A stretch of DNA of 64,000 nt, from NCBI GenBank assembly GCA_944380725.1, contig CALWIK010000020.1, positions 62,001 to 126,000 of the forward strand. The letters run 5' to 3'. The notes below the pieces were generated by a model, which saw only the letters and a program-made list of their open reading frames with translations, made no database searches and was not told the origin of the DNA. The translations under genes were made by a program, and so were the position numbers. This document shows, piece after piece, positions 8,685-17,182 of the stretch; the first letter of the stretch is position 1, and each line of letters starts with the position of its first letter. The stretch is from an uncultured Clostridia bacterium. GTDB lineage: Bacteria > Bacillota > Clostridia > Oscillospirales > Acutalibacteraceae.

Positions 8685-9101
8685 ATGGACGAAACTATAA
8701 AAGAGATAATGACAAAAAACATTGTAGCGATTATGCCCGACGATACAGTTGAAGTCGCAGCAAAACTTATGTCTGATTACGATATGGGGTCATTACCGGT
8801 TATATCAGGTGGGCAGCTAAAAGGTCTTTTAACTGATAGAGATATTGTGACTCGCTGCATTTCAAAAGGAAAGTCAGCAAATAGTACCAAGGTAGGTGAC
8901 TTAATGTCGACAAATGTTGCCTTTGTTACACCAGAGCAAAGTGTTCATGACGCTATTAGTATGATGGCAGCGGAATGTGTTCGACGTCTGCCAGTGGTTA
9001 AAGAAGGCTTTGTTTATGGAATGGTTAGTTTAACAGATATAGCTAAAATCCATTCTGGTCCTGAAATTGCGTTAGCTTTGACAGATTTTGATAAAATGTA
9101 G
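8685..9101 (+). CDS. Protein of two CBS domains
   Basis: The 138-residue protein consists only of a tandem CBS pair (~8-60 and ~72-128), with the typical motifs LPVISGGQLKGLLTDRDIV and RRLPVVKEGFVYGMVSLTDIA. CBS pairs bind adenosine nucleotides and usually regulate a partner, but none is adjacent. The start ATG follows GAAGAGATG. It is monocistronic as far as can be seen. Confidence 0.9.
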   Translation: MDETIKEIMTKNIVAIMPDDTVEVAAKLMSDYDMGSLPVISGGQLKGLLTDRDIVTRCISKGKSANSTKVGDLMSTNVAFVTPEQSVHDAISMMAAECVRRLPVVKEGFVYGMVSLTDIAKIHSGPEIALALTDFDKM

Positions 9102-9212
9102 GTAGAGTACATGTGTGTAAATAAAGCAAAAATAACTTTATTTGCGCTGATATATTGAAATTAATACGAATTTTATTAAATATTAAAAAATTTCAGCAAA
9201 AAAAATATAACT

Positions 9213-9246
9213 GCATCTTATGCACTTACATAAGTGCTCGAGGTGC
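9213..9246 (+). other. Two-tier hairpin in leader of the decarboxylase gene
   Basis: GCATCT/AGGTGC encloses GCACTT-ACAT-AAGTGC, a nearly continuous stem without a T-run, 33 bases before the ATG of the PLP decarboxylase. It may be a leader structure or mRNA stabiliser. Confidence 0.35.
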
Positions 9247-9279
9247 TAATAATTAAGGATGAAAGAAGGGTAGATATTT

Positions 9280-10611
9280 ATGAAAAATTTACCGCTTTAT
9301 AGTGCACTAACAAGACAGCAAAAACTAAATCGAATATCATTTCACACTCCGGGGCACAAAAACAACAGCCAGTTTCAAGCAATAAAATTTTTTAATCTAG
9401 ACTACACTGAACTTCCTGAAACAGACAGTTTATATGAAGCACAGACGGTTATAAAAAGATCAGAGAAACTAATGTCGAAGCTTTTCAAATCAAAACAGAC
9501 AATTTTTTCTGCTGGAGGATGTACATTGTGCATCCAAACAATGTTGAAATTAGCACTGCCATATGGAGGAAAAATAATTGCATCCAGAATGATACATAAA
9601 AGCGCAGTTAACACAATGGCAATTTTAAATGCAAAAGTTAAATGGATAATGCCTAAAATAAACAAAAATTCTGGAGAGATTGAGCAAGTTGAAGCAGTTG
9701 AAATAGAAAAAGCTCTATTTTATAATAGAGATGCTTCATGTGTATATATAACCAGTCCAGATTATTTTGGCAAAATTGCAGACATAAAAAGCATTGCTAA
9801 AGTTTGTAAAGAATATAATGTTCCCCTACTTGTCGATAATGCTCATGGTACGCACTTGAAATTTTTATTCAAAGATATTCATCCTATAACGCTAGGTGCA
9901 GATATCGTAGCAGACTCGGCACACAAAACTTTACCTGTATTAACAGGTGGAGCGCTTTTACATATTGCAAATGAAAAATACATCTCAAAAGCAAAAGATT
10001 CAATGTCTATATTTGGTTCAACTAGCCCTTCATATCCTATAATGGCTTCACTTGACGTTTGTAGGGGGTGGCTAAATAAAAACGGAAGAGCGGCCTATTC
10101 AAAATTAGAAAAAAATTTTTTAAAAATAAAGGCTGTAGCATCTAAAAAAGGCCTTTTAGATAATTATGAAAACACTGATCCGATAAGACTTTCTTTGAAT
10201 ACAGCCAAAGTTGGTGTGTTGGGCATAGAAGCTGCTGAATATTTTAGAAAAAATGGAGTGGAACCTGAGTTTGCAGACAGAGAACGAGTAGTATTTATTG
10301 CTACACCTATGAATTCTAATGCTGACTTGACAAAGTTAGAAAATTTAATTATAAGTTTTCCATCAGCTAAAGCTATTCCGAATTATATTCCTATTTTTGA
10401 GGAACCTATTGTAGCAAAAACACTACATAAAGCCTTGTTTAGCCAATCAGAAAAAATTAGTTCTGTTAACTCATTAGGAAGAATATCTGCGGGCACGATT
10501 TGTCCATGCCCGCCAGGAATTCCTATTTTGGTGCCGGGAGAAGTTATTACTGAAAATTCTATTCAAAATTTGTTGCACTATGGAATTCTTTTCTTAGATG
10601 TGATAAAATAA
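9280..10611 (+). CDS. Orn/Lys/Arg decarboxylase-family PLP enzyme (YaaO-like)
   Basis: PLP-dependent fold I enzyme of the Orn/Lys/Arg decarboxylase family; substrate unknown, probably arginine or lysine to a polyamine. Of its 443 residues, the N-terminal motif FHTPGHK (~21-27) and the Schiff-base lysine motif SAHKTLP (near residue 213) are clear, as is the VDNAHGTH phosphate/pyridine-binding segment. Length matches B. subtilis YaaO. Gene order YaaO-DarA-HolB-RicT is conserved in Firmicutes, but the thymidylate kinase gene tmk that normally lies between YaaO and DarA is missing here. Confidence 0.88.
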   Translation: MKNLPLYSALTRQQKLNRISFHTPGHKNNSQFQAIKFFNLDYTELPETDSLYEAQTVIKRSEKLMSKLFKSKQTIFSAGGCTLCIQTMLKLALPYGGKIIASRMIHKSAVNTMAILNAKVKWIMPKINKNSGEIEQVEAVEIEKALFYNRDASCVYITSPDYFGKIADIKSIAKVCKEYNVPLLVDNAHGTHLKFLFKDIHPITLGADIVADSAHKTLPVLTGGALLHIANEKYISKAKDSMSIFGSTSPSYPIMASLDVCRGWLNKNGRAAYSKLEKNFLKIKAVASKKGLLDNYENTDPIRLSLNTAKVGVLGIEAAEYFRKNGVEPEFADRERVVFIATPMNSNADLTKLENLIISFPSAKAIPNYIPIFEEPIVAKTLHKALFSQSEKISSVNSLGRISAGTICPCPPGIPILVPGEVITENSIQNLLHYGILFLDVIK

Positions 10612-10643
10612 ACCTATAAATTTTATTTCTTAGGGTGATCATT

Positions 10644-10967
10644 TTGAAATTAGTTTTTTCAATTATAAATAGTGATGACGCCAATGCAGTATCTGATGCA
10701 CTTACTGACAACGGTTTTTCTGTTACAAAACTTTCTACAACTGGAGGATTTTTAAAAGTCGGAAATACTACTTTTATCACAGGAGTTGCGGATGACCGTG
10801 TAGATGAGGTTATAAAAATTATTAAAAGTAAAAGCAATAAGCGTAAACAGAGCGTTCCTAATGCTACGCCGCTTGAAGCCGAGATGTATAGTGCTGTTCC
10901 TTTCGAAATTACTGTGGGTGGTGCAACAGTGTTTGTTTTAAATATAGATAGATTTGAAAAACTTTAG
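10644..10967 (+). CDS. darA: Cyclic di-AMP receptor DarA (PstA/YaaQ)
   Basis: Small PII-like trimeric protein that binds c-di-AMP. The characteristic blocks TTGGFLKVGNTTFITG and VPFEITVGGATVFVL are present. I place the start at TTG 10644 (KLVFSIIN...), which matches the family N-terminus and has AGGGTG 6-8 bases upstream; GTG 10635 overlaps that ribosome site. The result is 107 residues, the normal length. The regulated partner is unknown in this family. Confidence 0.92.
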   Translation: MKLVFSIINSDDANAVSDALTDNGFSVTKLSTTGGFLKVGNTTFITGVADDRVDEVIKIIKSKSNKRKQSVPNATPLEAEMYSAVPFEITVGGATVFVLNIDRFEKL

Positions 10968-10980
10968 GTAGATTATCTTT

Positions 10981-11973
10981 ATGCGTTTTAATAATTTTAT
11001 TGGAAATGATTATATAAAAAAACAATTATTACCATTGTTTTTACAAAATAAAGTTCCTCATGCTATTATATTAGTGGGAGAAAAAGGCTTGGGAAAAAAA
11101 ACTTTTGCAAAAATAATTGCACAAAGGCTTGTATGCAATAACACAATTGATAATAATCCCTGCGAAATTTGCTTAAATTGTAAAAAAGTGGAAAATAATA
11201 CTCACCCGGATGTTATATACCCTGAAAAAAGTGGTGCTTTACAAAGTTATAGCATTGCTACGATAAGAAAAATTCGATGGGATGCATATGTTGCGCCAAA
11301 TGAAGCAAGCAAAAAAGTTTATATATTTTCTGATATAGATAATATGGGGATTCCTGCTCAAAATGCGCTGCTAAAAATTTTAGAAGAACCACCTAAAAAT
11401 GTATTTTTTATATTTACTTGTGTTTCTTTGTCGAATGTTTTACCTACTGTTTGTTCTAGAGCACAGCAATTCGCGTTAAGCAATGTGGATACTTTAGATT
11501 TACAAAACTATTTATTAAAGAGATATTCTGAAAAATCTGAAGAAAATTTAAAAAAGATAGCAAGAATTTCTAAAGGAAATATTGGTCTGGCTAATAATTT
11601 ACTTGAGTCTTCTGATGTTGAAGTCTTGATGGATGGAGCTAAAAAAATTGTATTAGCATTATGTTCAGCTAAAGAATTTGATCTGATTGAGAGTGTTGGT
11701 AAAATTTCTGAAAATAGAAAGGACTTTTTTTTTGCACTGGATTTTTTGCTTGATGTTTTTAGAGATAGTGTGATTTTGTCTGTGAATCATAAAGGATTTA
11801 ATGAGAGCGAATATGCTAAAATATTAGAAAAAAAATTCTCTATTAAACAAATTTTAAAATTGATTGATGTTGTTTATAAAACTAAAAATTACCTAGATAA
11901 TAATGTGAATATGTCTATTTTATCAACATATTTTAGTTCTATTCTGTTTGGTGAGGCTTATATAAAAAAATAA
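10981..11973 (+). CDS. holB: DNA polymerase III delta' subunit
   Basis: Clamp-loader AAA+ subunit. The 330-residue protein has Walker A GEKGLGKKT (residues 33-41), the zinc-binding Cys cluster CNN...CEICLNCKK (~55-72), a LLKILEEPP Walker B-region motif and the SRAQ sensor/arginine-finger segment. The C-terminal collar domain (~210-330) is divergent, as is usual. It lies 13 bases after darA and 23 bases before ricT. Confidence 0.9.
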   Translation: MRFNNFIGNDYIKKQLLPLFLQNKVPHAIILVGEKGLGKKTFAKIIAQRLVCNNTIDNNPCEICLNCKKVENNTHPDVIYPEKSGALQSYSIATIRKIRWDAYVAPNEASKKVYIFSDIDNMGIPAQNALLKILEEPPKNVFFIFTCVSLSNVLPTVCSRAQQFALSNVDTLDLQNYLLKRYSEKSEENLKKIARISKGNIGLANNLLESSDVEVLMDGAKKIVLALCSAKEFDLIESVGKISENRKDFFFALDFLLDVFRDSVILSVNHKGFNESEYAKILEKKFSIKQILKLIDVVYKTKNYLDNNVNMSILSTYFSSILFGEAYIKK

Positions 11974-11996
11974 TTATAAGTATAAGGAGGGAAAAA

Positions 11997-12860
11997 ATGC
12001 CTAAAATCGTAGGTGTCAGATTAAAAAAAGGTGGAAAAATTTTTTATTTTTTGGCCAATAAGCAAAAGTTTAATGTTAATGATTTTGCTGTTGTAGAGTC
12101 TACAAAAGGGCAAGATTGTGGTAAAGTAGTGATTATTAAAGAAAAGCTGGATGATAGTAAGTTAGAAAAAAATTTAAAAAAAGTTATAAGGAAAGCAGAT
12201 TTTAAAGATATTGAACGGTTAAAAAAATTAAAGGAAAAAGAAATTCGTGCCGCAAAACTTTTTAATGAAAAAATTCAAAAACATAGTCTTAATATGAAGC
12301 TTATTCAAGTCGAGTACACTTTTGATGGAAGCAAAATTTTGTTTTATTTTATTTCAAACAGCCGCGTTGATTTTAGAAATTTGGTTAAGGATTTAGCTGC
12401 TATTTTTAAAACTCGTATAGAGCTTAGACAGGTTGGAGTTCGAGATGAAGCTAAATCTTTGGGTGGATTGGGAATATGTGGAAAGCCTTTTTGTTGCGCT
12501 ACTTTTTTGTATGAATTTCAGCCAGTTTCAATAAAAATGGCTAAGGGACAAGGATTATCACTAAATCCTGTAAAAATCTCTGGAGCTTGTGGCCGTTTGA
12601 TGTGCTGTTTGAACTTTGAACAAAAGGCTTATGAAGATTTGCTAAAAAAAGCTCCTAAAATAGGTGCTGTCGTTGAAACTCCAAAGGGAATAGGGACAGT
12701 TGTTGAGCAAAATCTTTTGATTGGTTCTTTAAGAGTTTGCATAGATTCACACCCACAAGCAGCTCCAATTACATTTAATTTGAAGGACGTAAGAATTATT
12801 AAAGATGCAATAATTCATGTGGATAAAGACGAAATAAATGAATTTAAAAATTTGGAATAA
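11997..12860 (+). CDS. ricT: RicT (YaaT) PSP1-domain protein
   Basis: Component of the RicA-RicF-RicT complex, which in B. subtilis binds iron-sulfur clusters and stimulates RNase Y-dependent mRNA maturation and sporulation phosphorelay. The 287-residue protein contains the PSP1 core (~60-145) and the Cys motifs GICGKPFCC and GACGRLMCC (~155-205). A strong AAGGAGG ribosome site precedes the ATG. Partners RicA and RicF are not in the window. Confidence 0.92.
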   Translation: MPKIVGVRLKKGGKIFYFLANKQKFNVNDFAVVESTKGQDCGKVVIIKEKLDDSKLEKNLKKVIRKADFKDIERLKKLKEKEIRAAKLFNEKIQKHSLNMKLIQVEYTFDGSKILFYFISNSRVDFRNLVKDLAAIFKTRIELRQVGVRDEAKSLGGLGICGKPFCCATFLYEFQPVSIKMAKGQGLSLNPVKISGACGRLMCCLNFEQKAYEDLLKKAPKIGAVVETPKGIGTVVEQNLLIGSLRVCIDSHPQAAPITFNLKDVRIIKDAIIHVDKDEINEFKNLE

Positions 12861-12869
12861 TTTATTTGT

Positions 12870-12898
12870 TTGAAAACTTTTTATAATCATGTTAAAAT
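12870..12898 (+). promoter_or_regulatory. Probable sigma-A promoter for the ferredoxin gene
   Basis: TTGAAA (12870-12875), 17-base spacer, TAAAAT (12893-12898), just after ricT. Confidence 0.5.
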
Positions 12899-13019
12899 TA
12901 TTGTATTATATTAAGGAGCAGATGTTTTTGAAAAATAATTCTAAAGAATCTTTTTGGACAATAAGCTTTATAACGCTTCTTTAAAAGATATTTCTGGTGG
13001 AAATGGAGGAAATGCTGAT

Positions 13020-13190
13020 ATGCCTTATAAAATTAGTAATGATTGTATATCTTGTGGCGCCTGTGCGGCAGAATGCCCTGTGGAAGCGATTTCTGTTGGT
13101 GATGGCAAGTATGTTATTGATCCTGAGAGGTGTATCTCTTGTGGGGCATGTGCTGATATTTGTCCTGTTGATGCACCTTCTCAAGAGTAG
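13020..13190 (+). CDS. 2[4Fe-4S] ferredoxin
   Basis: Small electron carrier of 56 residues with two clostridial cluster motifs, CISCGACAAECP and CISCGACADICP. The ATG at 13020 has GGAGGA 9 bases upstream and gives the canonical MPYKI start. An in-frame TTG at 12954 would add 22 residues ending in LKDISGGNGG, which resembles a double-glycine leader but encodes the ribosome site in its DNA; see the findings. The gene interrupts the ricT-trmN6 order with its own promoter and a following hairpin. Confidence 0.93.
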   Translation: MPYKISNDCISCGACAAECPVEAISVGDGKYVIDPERCISCGACADICPVDAPSQE

Positions 13191-13210
13191 AAATTTACTT
13201 TCAAAGTATA

Positions 13211-13253
13211 AGGCGAGCAGGGACCGTTGCTTATGCAGTGGTTAGGCTCGCTT
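13211..13253 (+). terminator. Long hairpin after the ferredoxin gene
   Basis: GCGAGC/GCTCGC (13213-13218/13246-13251) encloses ACCGTTGC-TTAT-GCAGTGGT, making a 14-bp rod. The tail (TTATATAATTTTGATAAATTTTT) is T-rich but not a clean run, so terminator is likely but not certain. Confidence 0.5.
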
Positions 13254-13309
13254 ATATAATTTTGATAAATTTTTATGAAACCAATAAGACTATTAGGGAC
13301 TACGGCCGC

Positions 13310-13382
13310 ACGATTTTAATCGTACAAAATTGCCAGAAAAAATGTTTTCTGACAAATATTGCGGTTTGATTACTCAAACCGC
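13310..13382 (+). other. Three tandem hairpins upstream of trmN6
   Basis: ACGAT/ATCGT (13310-13323), CAGAAAA-AATG-TTTTCTG (13334-13351) and GCGGTTTGA-TTAC-TCAAACCGC (13361-13382) follow one another with A-rich linkers. The third is a perfect 9-bp GC-rich stem. None is followed by a T-run. Candidate leader structure or small RNA of unknown type. Confidence 0.4.
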
Positions 13383-13432
13383 GTAACCTGAGTTTGAGAA
13401 TAATGCTTTTAGATAAAAAGGAATGATAAAAT

Positions 13433-14170
13433 TTGTTATTTTCAGGAGAAAAAGTAGAAAAACTATCACCTAAAGTAAAAGTGATTATTTCAAAAGAATT
13501 CACGTTTGGCACGGATACTTTAATTTTAGCGAATTTTGCTTTGCCAAAAAAATATGAAATAACTGTTGATATTGGGACAGGATGCGGAGCAATTCCATTA
13601 TATTGGTTGAGTGTGACAGAAATAAATAAGATTTTTGCAATAGATATTCAAAAAAAAGCTTGTGACCAGTTAAAAAGATCTATGAAAATTAGCGATATAG
13701 AAGGTAAAATAGAAATTATAAATGAAAGTATTAAAAATGACATTCCACAAATTTTGAGACATAGTTGTGACTTGGTTGTGTGTAATCCGCCCTACAAAAG
13801 CATTGGTAGCGGTATTACTAGCAAAATTACTGAAAGACTTGTTGCAAGGCACGAACAAGAGTGTACGATTGATGATGTTGTAAAAAGTGCAGAAAAATTT
13901 TTAAATTTTTGGGGCAGGCTCTGTATGTGCCATAGAGTTGAACGGTTATGCGATGTGATTGGAGTTATGAGAAAATACAAGATAGAACCTAAAAAAATTC
14001 GCTTTGTTCAACAGAGAAAAAATACTCCTTCAAAGTTATTTTTAATAGAGGGCAAAAAAGGTGCGAAACCAGGGTTAGTTGCGCTTCCAACACTTTTTAT
14101 TGAAAACGAGTTTAGAAAATTATCTGACGAAATGAACGAAATTTATAAATGCTATGGAGAAAAATTATGA
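13433..14170 (+). CDS. trmN6: tRNA1(Val) A37 N6-methyltransferase-like (TrmN6/YabB)
   Basis: SAM-dependent N6-adenine methyltransferase. The 245-residue protein shows motif I DIGTGCGAIPLYWL (~45-58) and the catalytic NPPY motif (VCNPPYKS, ~117). The start is TTG at 13433 behind AAGGAATG. Its stop overlaps the rsmI start in an ATGA arrangement, the conserved yabB-yabC pairing. Exact tRNA target is by analogy with E. coli TrmN6 and may differ. Confidence 0.88.
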   Translation: MLFSGEKVEKLSPKVKVIISKEFTFGTDTLILANFALPKKYEITVDIGTGCGAIPLYWLSVTEINKIFAIDIQKKACDQLKRSMKISDIEGKIEIINESIKNDIPQILRHSCDLVVCNPPYKSIGSGITSKITERLVARHEQECTIDDVVKSAEKFLNFWGRLCMCHRVERLCDVIGVMRKYKIEPKKIRFVQQRKNTPSKLFLIEGKKGAKPGLVALPTLFIENEFRKLSDEMNEIYKCYGEKL

Positions 14171-15000
14171 GTGGAAAATTAATATTAATAGCGACACCAA
14201 TCGGCAATCTTTTAGATATTTCTGCACGAGCTTTAGAAACTTTAAAAACTGCAGATTTTATCGCTGCTGAAGATACTCGCGTAACGGTAAAACTTTTAAA
14301 TTATTTTAATATAAAAAAGCCTCTAACAAGTTATTTTGAGCATAATAAAAATAATAAGGGAAAGTATATTATAGATAGAATTTTGGCAGGAGAAACTTGT
14401 GCTCTTGTAAGTGATGCTGGTATGCCAGCAATTTCTGATCCTGGAGAAGATCTGGTGATGGAATGCTACAAAAACAACATAGAAGTTTCTATTGTACCCG
14501 GAGCCTGCGCACTTGTTTCTGCTCTTGCAATATCTGGACTACCGACAGGGAGATTTACCTTTGAAGGTTTTTTGAGTGTAAATAAAAAAAGTAGATTTGA
14601 TCATCTTGAATCTTTAAAAAATGAGTCGCGTACAATGATATTTTATGAGGCACCACACAAATTGCTAAGAACTTTGAAAGATTTTTATAAAATTTTTGGT
14701 AATCGAAAAATTTCAATTGTACATGAAATTACAAAAATTCATGAAGGAGTCTTGTTAGCGACAATAAAAGAGGCATCAAAAATTTATGAAAATAAAGTTA
14801 TTAAGGGAGAATTTGTTTTAGTTCTTGAAGGAATCAAAAATGATAAATCTCCAGACGAAAAAGTGACTTTAGAAACAGCAATAAAAATGGCACAGACTTT
14901 ATTAAAAAAAGACTGCACCATATCGGATGCCGCTAAACAGATTTCTAAAATTACAGGTTTTAGCAAAAGTGATATTTATAAGGGACTTATAAAAGGGTAA
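14167..15000 (+). CDS. rsmI: 16S rRNA 2'-O-ribose C1402 methyltransferase RsmI
   Basis: Tetrapyrrole-methylase-fold enzyme that methylates C1402 in the ribosomal decoding centre. With the ATG at 14167 it has 277 residues; a TTG/ATG further upstream would only extend into trmN6. Motifs LIATPIGNL, AEDTR and SDAGMPAISDPG are diagnostic. The ribosome site GGAG lies inside the end of trmN6, implying coupled translation. Confidence 0.95.
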   Translation: MSGKLILIATPIGNLLDISARALETLKTADFIAAEDTRVTVKLLNYFNIKKPLTSYFEHNKNNKGKYIIDRILAGETCALVSDAGMPAISDPGEDLVMECYKNNIEVSIVPGACALVSALAISGLPTGRFTFEGFLSVNKKSRFDHLESLKNESRTMIFYEAPHKLLRTLKDFYKIFGNRKISIVHEITKIHEGVLLATIKEASKIYENKVIKGEFVLVLEGIKNDKSPDEKVTLETAIKMAQTLLKKDCTISDAAKQISKITGFSKSDIYKGLIKG

Positions 15001-15057
15001 ATAAAAAAAGCTCATATCGATTTATTTTAGCGGCATAGTAATATTATAAAACCTTAG

Positions 15058-15089
15058 CACTAATTTTGAAAGATAAAATTAGTGTTTTT
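15058..15089 (+). terminator. Terminator of the trmN6-rsmI transcript
   Basis: Perfect 10-bp stem CACTAATTTT/AAAATTAGTG, 7-base loop, followed by TTTTT. Confidence 0.8.
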
Positions 15090-15134
15090 AAGTGCTATTA
15101 TTTTCTAGTAAAATAGTTGCATGAAGTGAGTTTT

Positions 15135-15326
15135 ATGCTGATAATAGAAAAATGACATAATTCAATATCAAAAACATTTAGGTTGCCCATAGATTTGGTG
15201 AATGAAATGGAAAAAATTGCAGATAATAATAAAATTTCTTTAAATAACTTAGTTATTCAATGTTTAGAGTATGCTGTAGACATATTGAGCCAAATGATAA
15301 AAAAAATAGAAGTGTTGTCTCTTTAA
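15135..15326 (+). pseudogene. Ribbon-helix-helix protein gene with in-frame TGA
   Basis: Frame 15135-15326 reads MLIIEK, then TGA at 15153, then HNSISKTFRLPIDLVNEME... and ends at TAA 15324. The part after the stop is a clear Arc/MetJ-type ribbon-helix-helix domain: FRLPIDL strand, MEKIADNNKIS helix 1 and LNNLVIQCLEYAV helix 2. Either the gene is broken by a nonsense mutation, or a shortened product starts at TTG 15183, which would lose most of the DNA-binding strand. Other genes here use TGA as stop, so recoding is unlikely. The rest of the 443-base gap holds the rsmI terminator and nothing else I recognise. Confidence 0.6.
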
Positions 15327-15443
15327 AACACAAAAAATAACAGAAATAACCAAATTGCTTTTGACTTTATAAAATAACCTTAATATTTTTATATGCATAT
15401 CATAATTACTAGCTAAAAACTAGTTTTGTAAGAAGGTATTTTT

Positions 15444-16331
15444 ATGGTCAGCTTTGATATGCTTATGCGAGAGAATTTTATAAGAAACCTTTGCAATAAA
15501 TATAAATTTATAGAATATGGGACTATTGGGAAAAGCCTATGTGGTAGAGATATAAGCTGTTTAAAAATGGGTTCACAAAAAGAACCAGTTCTTTTTGCAG
15601 CAGCCTTTCATGGTATGGAATGGTTAACTAGTTTATTGGTGTTAACTTTTGTTGAAAACTTGTGTAATTTTATTTACAACAATAAATTTATAAAGCAATT
15701 GGATGTAAAATCCGTATTAAATAAAAATGGTTTGATAGTTGTTCCTTGTGTTAATCCAGATGGAGTAGAAATTTCTATCAACGGAGCTAAAACAGCAGGA
15801 GAATACGCAGATTTAATTAAAAAGATCATGAATTATGGCAGTACTAATTCATGGCAAGCCAATGCTAGAGGGGTAGATTTAAATCACAATTTTAATGCTA
15901 ATTGGAGTGCACTTCATCAGTTAGAGGGAGAAAGTGGAATAACAAGTCCGGCACCTACTAGATATGGTGGTCTAAATCCAGAAAGTGAGCCAGAAACAAA
16001 AGCTTTAGTTAATCTTTGTAAGAATATAAATTTTAGGCATGCGATTGCTTTTCATAGTCAAGGAGAAGAAATTTATTGGAATTTTGGCAAAAAAACACCA
16101 GAGAAATCTAAAAAAATGGTGGAATCGATGGCAAAACTTAGTGGATATAAAATTTCTTCACCGGAAGGGCTAGCTGTTGGAGGAGGTTTTAAGGATTGGT
16201 TTATTCAAAAATTTGGTCGCCCAGGTTTTACTGTAGAAATAGGAAAAGGCAAAAATCCACTGCCAATGAGTGACATTAAAAATATTTATAAAAAACTTGA
16301 AAATATGCTATTTTATTGTTGCTTTATTTAA
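15444..16331 (+). CDS. M14-family zinc carboxypeptidase
   Basis: Metallopeptidase related to the gamma-D-glutamyl-diamino acid peptidases that trim peptidoglycan stem peptides. Of 295 residues, the zinc ligands are H56 and E59 (FHGME) and H203 (AFHSQGE); the substrate-binding RGVDLNHNFN lies at ~141-150 and the catalytic Glu is E264 (TVEIGKG). No signal peptide or LysM domain is present, so it probably acts inside the cell on recycled muropeptides or in the mother cell/forespore during sporulation; this is inference. sigG lies downstream on the opposite strand. Confidence 0.9.
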   Translation: MVSFDMLMRENFIRNLCNKYKFIEYGTIGKSLCGRDISCLKMGSQKEPVLFAAAFHGMEWLTSLLVLTFVENLCNFIYNNKFIKQLDVKSVLNKNGLIVVPCVNPDGVEISINGAKTAGEYADLIKKIMNYGSTNSWQANARGVDLNHNFNANWSALHQLEGESGITSPAPTRYGGLNPESEPETKALVNLCKNINFRHAIAFHSQGEEIYWNFGKKTPEKSKKMVESMAKLSGYKISSPEGLAVGGGFKDWFIQKFGRPGFTVEIGKGKNPLPMSDIKNIYKKLENMLFYCCFI

Positions 16332-16399
16332 CTAATAAATAAAAAGTCTTATTTTATTGAATTAGTTAAAATGAAAAGAGTACTTTTGATTTTAAACTG

Positions 16400-17182
16400 T
16401 CAAATATGATTTTTTACTTTATTTAGTGCGCATTTTTCTAATCTGGATACTTGTGCTTGGCTTATACCTATTTCTGAGGCTACTTCCATTTGAGTTTTTC
16501 CGGCTAAAAATCTCAAATTGAGAATTTTTTTTTCTCGTTCGTTAAGCTTTGCAATAGATTCTTTTAACACAATCTCATCTAACCAATTCGTTTCTTCGTT
16601 CTTGTTGCCAATTTGGTCCATAACATAAATTGTATCACTGCCATCTGAAAAAACAGGTTCATAAAGAGATACAGGTTCCACAATAGACTCTAATGCTACT
16701 ACAAGGGTTTCTCTTTTAACATCTAGTTTTTTTGCGATTTCTTCAACAGTTGGTTCATAATTGGAGCTTGCCAGCAATCGTTCTTTTATCTGCATAGCTT
16801 TATATGCGATATCTCTCATTGAACGGCTTACTCGCACAGAATTATTGTCTCTTAAATAACGTCTTATTTCTCCTATTATCATCGGAACACCATAAGTTGA
16901 AAATTTTACATTAAGATTAATATCAAAATTATCTATAGCTTTTATTAAGCCAATACAACCTACCTGAAATAAATCGTCAAGATTTTCTCCTCTATTTGTG
17001 AATCGTTGAATAACACTTAAAACGAGTCTTAAATTTCCATTTACTAAAGTTTCACGAGCTTTTTTTCTTTCTTTTTTTGTTCCTGTTTTCATTATTTTTA
17101 AAAGGTCGAGCTTTTCTTTTTCAGATAAAACTTCTAGTTTTGCAGTATTAACTCCACATATTTCCACTTTATTATATTGCAT
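16400..17182 (-). CDS. sigG: Late forespore sigma factor SigG
   Basis: RNA polymerase sigma factor controlling late forespore genes. The 260-residue sequence matches B. subtilis SigG closely in memory: N-terminal NKVEICGV, region 2 LVNGNLRLVLSVIQRF and DDLFQVGCIGLIKAIDNFD, region 3 with IRRYLRDNN, and region 4 helix-turn-helix GKTQMEVASEIGISQAQVSRLEK. An AAGGGAG ribosome site precedes the ATG. The 215-base upstream gap has no promoter I can assign confidently. Its presence is the main evidence that the organism can, or recently could, sporulate. SigF and SigE are not in the window. Confidence 0.95.
   Translation of the reverse strand: MQYNKVEICGVNTAKLEVLSEKEKLDLLKIMKTGTKKERKKARETLVNGNLRLVLSVIQRFTNRGENLDDLFQVGCIGLIKAIDNFDINLNVKFSTYGVPMIIGEIRRYLRDNNSVRVSRSMRDIAYKAMQIKERLLASSNYEPTVEEIAKKLDVKRETLVVALESIVEPVSLYEPVFSDGSDTIYVMDQIGNKNEETNWLDEIVLKESIAKLNEREKKILNLRFLAGKTQMEVASEIGISQAQVSRLEKCALNKVKNHI

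Noticed and set aside
12954..13019. Ferredoxin start at TTG 12954 giving an N-terminal extension
   Set aside because: ATG 13020 has GGAGGA at the right distance and gives the standard clostridial ferredoxin N-terminus; the Gly-rich extension is largely the translation of that ribosome site. The leader-like peptide is kept only as a speculative finding.
15153..15155. TGA read as tryptophan or selenocysteine in the RHH gene
   Set aside because: Many intact genes here terminate at TGA, and no SECIS-like hairpin or sel gene is seen.
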